Shown here: piece by piece, positions 5,533 through 9,575 of the stretch | How positions within the stretch are numbered: position 1 is the stretch's first letter | Layout of the letters: the number at the start of each line of letters is the position of its first letter | Assembly (NCBI GenBank): GCA_019242385.1 | Contig: JAFAVO010000061.1 | Span: 1-9,575, forward strand | Direction of reading: 5' to 3' | Source of the DNA: Gammaproteobacteria bacterium | GTDB taxonomy: Bacteria; Pseudomonadota; Gammaproteobacteria; Steroidobacterales; Steroidobacteraceae | Length of the DNA stretch: 9,575 nucleotides | Notes under the pieces: generated by a model | Databases searched by the model: none | What the model was told of the DNA's origin: nothing | Seen by the model: the letters and a program-made list of their open reading frames with translations, nothing else | Position numbers and translations under genes: made by a program

Positions 5533-8351
5533 ACGTACTCCCGCTCCTCCCCCGGACCCTCGATGTTACCCACACAACGGCTGCAGAGCTTCAGATGACG
5601 TGCGTCGCTCCCGACATCCGCGCGGCGCTGCCAGCAGCGCACGCATTTGGGCGCCTCGGTGGGTCGCGCCACGATCCAGACTCCGCTGCGGCCGGTATTG
5701 CCCGCCGGCACCGAGCCTGCGGGCGCAGCCTCCGCGCGGTGGACCTGCGCCTCCGAGGTAATGAGCAGAAACCTCAGCTCCGGCCCGAGTGCCGCAAAAC
5801 GCGGGTACTCCTCGTCTGTGCAGTAGATGTCCACCCGGGCATCGAGCGGGGCGCCGATGAGCCCCGCATCGCGCAGTTTCTCGAGCTCGCGCGTGACATC
5901 ACTGCGCAGCGCCAGCAGCGAATCCCAGTCGAGGCCATCCTGCGCCACCTCCGGCAGCGCGTGCCAGGTCTCGTGGAATACCGACTCCCGGCGCCCCCCG
6001 GGCAGATAACCCCAGACCTCCTCCGCGGTGAAGGACAGGATCGGCGCAAGCCAGCGCACCATGCTCTCGGCGATGTGCCACATGACCGTCTGCGCGGAGC
6101 GCCGCGCCGGACTTGCGGCGGCCATGGTGTACATGCGGTCCTTGATGACGTCTAGGAAGAAGCTGCCGAGATCGACGCTGCAGAAGTTGTGGACCTTCTG
6201 ATAGATGAGGTGAAAGGCGTAGCTGCGATAGGCCTGCAGCACTTCCGCCTGCAGCTGGTGCGCGCGGCCGAGCACCCAGCGGTCGAGCGCCACGAGCCTT
6301 GCCGTGGGCACTGCATGCTGCGCGGGGTCGAAGCCGTGCAGATTGCCGAGCAGAAAACGCAGCGTATTGCGCATGCGCCGGTAGGAATCGGCCATGCGCC
6401 GCAGGATCTCGTCCGACACCGCGATCTCATTCGCATAGTCGGTCGCCGAGACCCACAGCCGCAGCACGTCCGCGCCGAGCGTGCTCATTACCTTCTGCGG
6501 TGCGATCACGTTGCCGAGTGACTTCGACATCTTCCGGCCCTTCTCATCGACCGTGAAGCCGTGGGTGAGCACCCCACGATAGGGCGGCCGCTCGTAGAGC
6601 GCCTCGGACATGAGGAGCGAGCTGTGGAACCAGCCGCGATGCTGATCCGAGCCCTCGAGGTAGAGCTCCACGGGCGCCGCCACCTCGGGACGCTCGGCCC
6701 CGACGCACTCGAACGAGAGCCCTGAATCGGCCCAGACATCCATGACGTCGGTGACCTTGTCGTAGTGCTCGGCGTCCTCGCCGAGGAGCTCGCGCGGCTC
6801 GAGCGCGAACCAGGCATCGATGCCGCCCGCCTCCACGCGCGCTGCGGCAGCTTCGATCAGCTCGAGCGTCCGCGGGTGCCACTCGCCGCTCTGTTTGTGC
6901 ACGAAGAGCGGTATCGGCACGCCCCAGGTGCGCTGGCGGGAGATGCACCAGTCCGGGCGGCTCTCGATCATGCCGGTGATGCGTTGCTCGCCCCACGCCG
7001 GGGTCCAGCGCACTGCGGGTATGTCGCGCAGGGTGTGCGCGCGCAGCCCGGCGCGCTCCATGCTGATGAACCACTGGGGCGTCGCGCGAAAGATCACCGG
7101 GCTCTTGTGCCGCCAGCAGTGCGGGTAGCTGTGCCGGAAAGGCTCCTCGTGCAACAGCCGCCCGGCCTGCGCGAGGGCCGCGATGATCACCGGGTTCGCC
7201 GCATCCACCTTGAGCCCCGCCACGAGCGGCGTGCCCGCAAGAAAGCGGCCATCGTTTCCGACCGGATTCAACACCTCGAGTCCGTACTGCTGGCCGACGG
7301 CGAAGTCCTCCTGACCGTGGCCCGGGGCGGTATGCACCGCACCGGTGCCCGCATCGAGCGTCACGTGCTCACCGAGAACGACCGGGACCAGCCGATCCTG
7401 GAAAGGATGCTCGAGCTTCAGCCCCTCGAGCGCGCCGCCCGGGAAGTCGGCGAGCACCGTCGCGTCGGTGAGTCCGAAGCGCGTGAGGCAAGCCGCAAGA
7501 AGCTCGGCGGCGACGATGATGCGGTGGCGCTCGCGCCCGCGATGTGCGGCAGCGAGCACGTAGCGAAACTCGGCGCGCACCGCCACCGCCTGGTTGGCGG
7601 GCAGCGTCCAGGGGGTCGTCGTCCAGATGACGACGTCTACCGGCTCGCGGCCGAGCTGCGCTGCACTCGTCCCGATACGCCGCGCGAGCTCCGCGTTATC
7701 GCTGACACGGAAGGCCACATCGATGGCCGGGGACACCCTTTCCTCGTATTCCACCTCGGCTTCCGCCAGCGCCGAGCGGCAGTCGAGGCACCAGTGCACC
7801 GGCTTCACCCCTTTATAAAGGTGCCCCTTGGCGATGATGCCGCCGAAGGCGCGCAGCTGCTGGGCCTCGTAGCGTGGGGACATCGTCAGGTAGGGATGGT
7901 CCCAGTCCCCGAGAATGCCGAGCCGCTTGAAGTCGTTGCGCTGCAGGTCGATCTGCTCGTGTGCATAAGCGCGGCAGGCGGCGCGGAACGCGCGCGCGTC
8001 GAGCTTCTGCCCGGGACGACCGTGCTTTTTCTCGACCTGGAGCTCGATCGGCAGTCCGTGACAGTCCCAGCCGGGGATGTACGGGGAGTCGAAGCCATCG
8101 AGGGAGCGCGACTTCACCACGATGTCTTTCAGGATCTTGTTGACGCAATGGCCGATGTGGATAGCGCCGTTCGCGTAGGGCGGCCCATCGTGCAGCACGA
8201 AGCGTGGGCGGCCCCGGGCGATCTCGCGCAGCTTCGGGTAGATGCGCTGCTCCTCCCAGCGCCGTACCGCGGCCGGCTCGCGTTGAGCGAGGTCCGCCTT
8301 CATCGGGAAATCCGTCTGCGGCAGGTTGATGGTGAGCTTGTAGTCGGTCAT
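5529..8351 (-). CDS. ileS: Isoleucyl-tRNA synthetase
   Basis: IleRS is the cytoplasmic class I enzyme that activates Ile and charges tRNA-Ile, clearing misactivated Val in an editing domain. The 940-residue protein matches E. coli IleRS nearly end to end, starting with MTDYKLTINLPQTDFPMKADL. The catalytic HIGH motif is at 65-68 (PPYANGAIHIGH) and KMSKS at 607-611. The CP1 editing domain carries TTPWTLPAN (about 245-253) and GTGAVHTAPGHGQEDF (about 334-349), including the conserved Asp. WDCHGLPIE and the anticodon-binding C-terminal half are intact. The final zinc site has Cys903/Cys906 and Cys923/Cys926, the bacterial type with a C-terminal zinc finger. Its ATG overlaps the ribF TGA as ATGA and there is no strong ribosome site, suggesting translational coupling. 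Its own TGA overlaps the lspA ATG the same way. No truncation or frameshift is seen. Confidence 0.99.
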   Translation of the reverse strand: MTDYKLTINLPQTDFPMKADLAQREPAAVRRWEEQRIYPKLREIARGRPRFVLHDGPPYANGAIHIGHCVNKILKDIVVKSRSLDGFDSPYIPGWDCHGLPIELQVEKKHGRPGQKLDARAFRAACRAYAHEQIDLQRNDFKRLGILGDWDHPYLTMSPRYEAQQLRAFGGIIAKGHLYKGVKPVHWCLDCRSALAEAEVEYEERVSPAIDVAFRVSDNAELARRIGTSAAQLGREPVDVVIWTTTPWTLPANQAVAVRAEFRYVLAAAHRGRERHRIIVAAELLAACLTRFGLTDATVLADFPGGALEGLKLEHPFQDRLVPVVLGEHVTLDAGTGAVHTAPGHGQEDFAVGQQYGLEVLNPVGNDGRFLAGTPLVAGLKVDAANPVIIAALAQAGRLLHEEPFRHSYPHCWRHKSPVIFRATPQWFISMERAGLRAHTLRDIPAVRWTPAWGEQRITGMIESRPDWCISRQRTWGVPIPLFVHKQSGEWHPRTLELIEAAAARVEAGGIDAWFALEPRELLGEDAEHYDKVTDVMDVWADSGLSFECVGAERPEVAAPVELYLEGSDQHRGWFHSSLLMSEALYERPPYRGVLTHGFTVDEKGRKMSKSLGNVIAPQKVMSTLGADVLRLWVSATDYANEIAVSDEILRRMADSYRRMRNTLRFLLGNLHGFDPAQHAVPTARLVALDRWVLGRAHQLQAEVLQAYRSYAFHLIYQKVHNFCSVDLGSFFLDVIKDRMYTMAAASPARRSAQTVMWHIAESMVRWLAPILSFTAEEVWGYLPGGRRESVFHETWHALPEVAQDGLDWDSLLALRSDVTRELEKLRDAGLIGAPLDARVDIYCTDEEYPRFAALGPELRFLLITSEAQVHRAEAAPAGSVPAGNTGRSGVWIVARPTEAPKCVRCWQRRADVGSDARHLKLCSRCVGNIEGPGEEREYV
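5538..5542 (-). promoter_or_regulatory. Shine-Dalgarno deciding the long lspA start
   Basis: Read on the minus strand, GGGAG (5542-5538) is 5 bases before the ATG at 5532-5530, with a further GGGAGGAG-type purine run just upstream. It sits in the last codons of ileS. It supports the 191-residue LspA rather than a start at Met25. Confidence 0.65.
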
Positions 8352-9280
8352 GTCGGCGCCAGGCTCAGGAGGCGGCGTGCCTCCGTGGCGTCGCGCTCCA
8401 TCTGCTGCGTAAGCGCCTCGAGCGATGCGAAGCGCTCCTCATCGCGCAGGCGCGCCACGAACTCCACCTCGATCTCACGACCATACAGATCACCATCAAA
8501 ATCGAACACGTGGGCCTCCAGCAGCGCCTCGCCACCACCGATGGTGGGCCGGGTCCCGAGGCTCGCCACGCCGGCACGCGGACCACCGCCGGTTCCACCG
8601 ATACGGACGGCGAATATCCCCGCGACGGGGGAGCGGCGGCGCTCGAGCGGCACATTGGCGGTAGGAAATCCCAACCGGGCCCCGAGCGCACGCCCAGGCT
8701 GCACCCGGCCCCGCATCGACCATGCCCGGCCGAGCCAGCGGCGCGCGCGCCCGAAATCGCTCGCGGCGAGCGCGGCCCGCACCCCGCTGCTGCTCACACG
8801 CTCACCGTCGAGGGTAACTGCCGGCACCACCTCGACCTCGAACCCGAGCCGCCGGCCAGCCTCGGCCAGTACGGGTGCGGTCGCTTCCCCGCGCCTGGCG
8901 AAGCGAAAATCGTGACCCACCACGACGATCCGCGGAGCGAGCGCGCGCACCAGCAGCTGCGCGAATTCTTCAGCGGAGAGGTTACGCAAGCCCTCGCCAA
9001 AGCGCAGCAGCCAGAGGTAATCGAGGTTCAGGGCAGAGAGGATGCGCCAGCGCTCGCGCAGGCTGGTCAGGCGCGCGGGGGGTTGTACCGGGGTCAGATA
9101 CTCCCGCGGTGTGGGCTCGAAGGTGAGCAGCACCGAGGCCGTCCCGAGCCGTGCGGCGTGCTCCCTCAGGCGGGCAATCAGCGCCTGATGGCCGAGGTGG
9201 ATCCCGTCGTAAGTGCCGATGGTCAGCGCGCAGCCCATGCCGCAGCCGCGCAAGCCCTCGACCCCGCGGATCAGCCGCAT
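8348..9280 (-). CDS. ribF: Bifunctional riboflavin kinase / FMN adenylyltransferase (FAD synthetase)
   Basis: RibF phosphorylates riboflavin to FMN and then adenylylates FMN to FAD in the cytoplasm. The 310-residue protein has the N-terminal nucleotidyltransferase domain first: TIGTYDGIHLGHQAL (20-34, the HxGH nucleotide site), GHDFRFARRGE (about 122-132) and the SSSGVR motif (about 162-167). The C-terminal kinase domain follows, with GRALGARLGFPTANV (about 195-209), then EAHVFDFDGDLYG (about 253-265), which contains the likely catalytic Glu. It ends with FVARLRDEERFASLEAL. The start MRLIRG aligns with E. coli MKLIRG, so 9280 is accepted although no clear ribosome site precedes it. It is the first gene of the operon and is transcribed away from rpsT. 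Its TGA overlaps the ileS ATG (ATGA at 8351-8348). No FMN riboswitch-like leader is visible, and the untranslated leader can be at most about 200 bases. Confidence 0.98.
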   Translation of the reverse strand: MRLIRGVEGLRGCGMGCALTIGTYDGIHLGHQALIARLREHAARLGTASVLLTFEPTPREYLTPVQPPARLTSLRERWRILSALNLDYLWLLRFGEGLRNLSAEEFAQLLVRALAPRIVVVGHDFRFARRGEATAPVLAEAGRRLGFEVEVVPAVTLDGERVSSSGVRAALAASDFGRARRWLGRAWSMRGRVQPGRALGARLGFPTANVPLERRRSPVAGIFAVRIGGTGGGPRAGVASLGTRPTIGGGEALLEAHVFDFDGDLYGREIEVEFVARLRDEERFASLEALTQQMERDATEARRLLSLAPT

Positions 9281-9298
9281 GATGGCACGTGCACCATG

Positions 9299-9345
9299 TT
9301 GTCCAAGTAACTGAAATTCAAAGTGTAATTTGGATGTAACTTAAT
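9299..9345. promoter_or_regulatory. AT-rich island in the ribF/rpsT divergent spacer, probable promoter or operator region
   Basis: About 45 bases of clearly AT-rich sequence stand out from GC-rich surroundings, the only such stretch in the window. It contains GTAACT at 9307-9312, GTAATT at 9325-9330 and GTAACT at 9336-9341, all on the plus strand. TGTAAT (9324-9329) and TGTAAC (9335-9340) resemble -10 boxes for the rpsT direction, but only weak -35 matches precede them. On the minus strand TACACT (9327-9322) is a possible ribF -10, without a good -35. The ribF promoter probably lies here, but I cannot fix it. Confidence 0.35.
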
Positions 9346-9403
9346 GGCGTCAGCGTGAGGCTGGCCAGTTTATGTGAATGCGCCCGAGGGTGCGCGCCGG
9401 AGC

Positions 9404-9420
9404 TGTCAAGCGCGTTGACA
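9404..9420. repeat. Perfect inverted repeat TGTCAA-N5-TTGACA
   Basis: TGTCAA (9404-9409) and TTGACA (9415-9420) are exact reverse complements separated by GCGCG. The right arm is the -35 box proposed for rpsT. The left arm reads TTGACA on the minus strand, but no -10 box lies 16-18 bases from it there. It could be an operator for a dimeric regulator or chance symmetry. Confidence 0.4.
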
Positions 9421-9443
9421 ACCCCTGGGCCCATGCGCAGACT
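9415..9443 (+). promoter_or_regulatory. Putative sigma-70 promoter of rpsT
   Basis: A consensus -35 TTGACA (9415-9420) is followed after 17 bases by CAGACT (9438-9443), which keeps the important A2 and T6 of the -10 box. The bases after it are very GC-rich (ACCGCCCCCC), the type of discriminator found at growth-rate and ppGpp-controlled ribosomal promoters. A start near 9450 would give a leader of about 38 bases. Confidence 0.5.
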
Positions 9444-9449
9444 ACCGCC

Positions 9450-9463
9450 CCCCGCACCCGGGG
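9450..9463 (+). other. Small leader hairpin before rpsT
   Basis: CCCCG (9450-9454) and CGGGG (9459-9463) form a 5-bp GC stem with a 4-base loop, at or near the 5' end of the predicted rpsT mRNA and 15 bases before its ribosome site. It may simply stabilise the 5' end. S20 represses its own translation in E. coli, but I see no clear 16S mimic here. Confidence 0.35.
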
Positions 9464-9478
9464 ACGTACCGAGAAAAC

Positions 9479-9482
9479 GGAG
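9479..9482 (+). promoter_or_regulatory. Shine-Dalgarno of rpsT, fixing a GTG start
   Basis: GGAG (9479-9482, within ACGGAGA) is 5 bases before GTG at 9488-9490. The next codons read ANTKSAEKAA, the usual S20 start, and no ATG is available in frame upstream. Confidence 0.8.
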
Positions 9483-9487
9483 ATTTC

Positions 9488-9575
9488 GTGGCCAATACCA
9501 AGTCCGCCGAGAAGGCTGCTCACCAGGCCGAGAAGCATCGCGCCCGCAACGTCGCTTTGCGCTCGCGCATGCGCA
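9488..9575 (+). CDS. rpsT: 30S ribosomal protein S20, 3'-truncated by the window edge
   Basis: S20 binds 16S rRNA early in 30S assembly. Only 29 codons are visible: (M)ANTKSAEKAAHQAEK then HRARNVALRSRMR. This matches E. coli S20 (MANIKSAKKRAIQSEK...RRSMMR) in the basic, Ala/Lys/Arg-rich N-terminal helix. The start is GTG; E. coli rpsT also uses a non-ATG start (UUG), which is linked to its autogenous control. The gene is divergent from ribF, as in E. coli. The remaining 55-60 codons lie beyond the window. Confidence 0.95.
   Translation, partial: MANTKSAEKAAHQAEKHRARNVALRSRMR

Noticed and set aside
7805..7820. TTTATAAAG stretch resembling a promoter -10
   Set aside because: It encodes the conserved YKG segment of IleRS and has no -35 partner. 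Coding constraint explains it.
6765..8915. 716-codon plus-strand open frame antisense to ileS and ribF
   Set aside because: Long antisense frames arise in GC-rich coding DNA because stop codons are rare. The translation is low-complexity, Arg/Ala/Pro/Glu-rich, has no recognisable domain, and both genes opposite it are unmistakable.
9283..9295. GCACGTGC palindrome just upstream of the ribF start
   Set aside because: Short symmetric GC words are frequent here. The wider region pairs only through wobbles, so no convincing operator or hairpin results.
9350..9538. 62-codon minus-strand frame across the rpsT start
   Set aside because: It overlaps the predicted rpsT promoter and the conserved S20 N-terminus and shows no family motif.

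Overview
The window is a GC-rich housekeeping segment of a gammaproteobacterial chromosome. Three things point there. The divergent rpsT / ribF-ileS-lspA-...-ispH arrangement is the one known from E. coli and relatives. IleRS and RibF are easily aligned by eye to the E. coli proteins. A LpxL/HtrB-type acyltransferase implies a Gram-negative outer membrane. The high GC suggests a Xanthomonadales-, Nevskiales- or Steroidobacter-like lineage, but genus cannot be fixed from this sequence.

Layout. Bases 2-2833 (+) hold the 3' nine tenths of an RND (HAE1/AcrB-type) inner-membrane efflux pump whose N-terminus lies outside the window. Four bases later, at 2838-3788 (+), comes a LpxL-family lipid A/lysophospholipid acyltransferase, probably translated from the same transcript. 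A 203-base convergent spacer (3789-3991) follows. It holds a good minus-strand intrinsic terminator whose U-tract overlaps the acyltransferase stop codon. From 9280 down to 3992 on the minus strand runs a compact four-gene operon, ribF-ileS-lspA-ispH, in which every junction overlaps: ATGA, ATGA and TGATG. The fkpB gene that separates lspA from ispH in E. coli is absent. A 207-base divergent spacer (9281-9487) separates this operon from rpsT (ribosomal protein S20), which starts with GTG at 9488 and runs off the right edge.

Function. The minus-strand operon makes FMN/FAD (RibF), charges tRNA-Ile (IleS), removes lipoprotein signal peptides (LspA) and completes isoprenoid precursor synthesis (IspH). 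The plus-strand pair acts in the cell envelope, by export and probably by lipid A acylation.

Hunt result. I found no mobile element, CRISPR array, defence gene or unknown protein family, and nothing I would call a new system. The points worth a second look are small: the gene-end/terminator overlap, the fkpB-less fully overlapping operon, the inverted repeat on the rpsT -35 box, an AT-rich island with repeated GTAA(C/T)T motifs, and the Pro-rich N-terminal extension of LspA.
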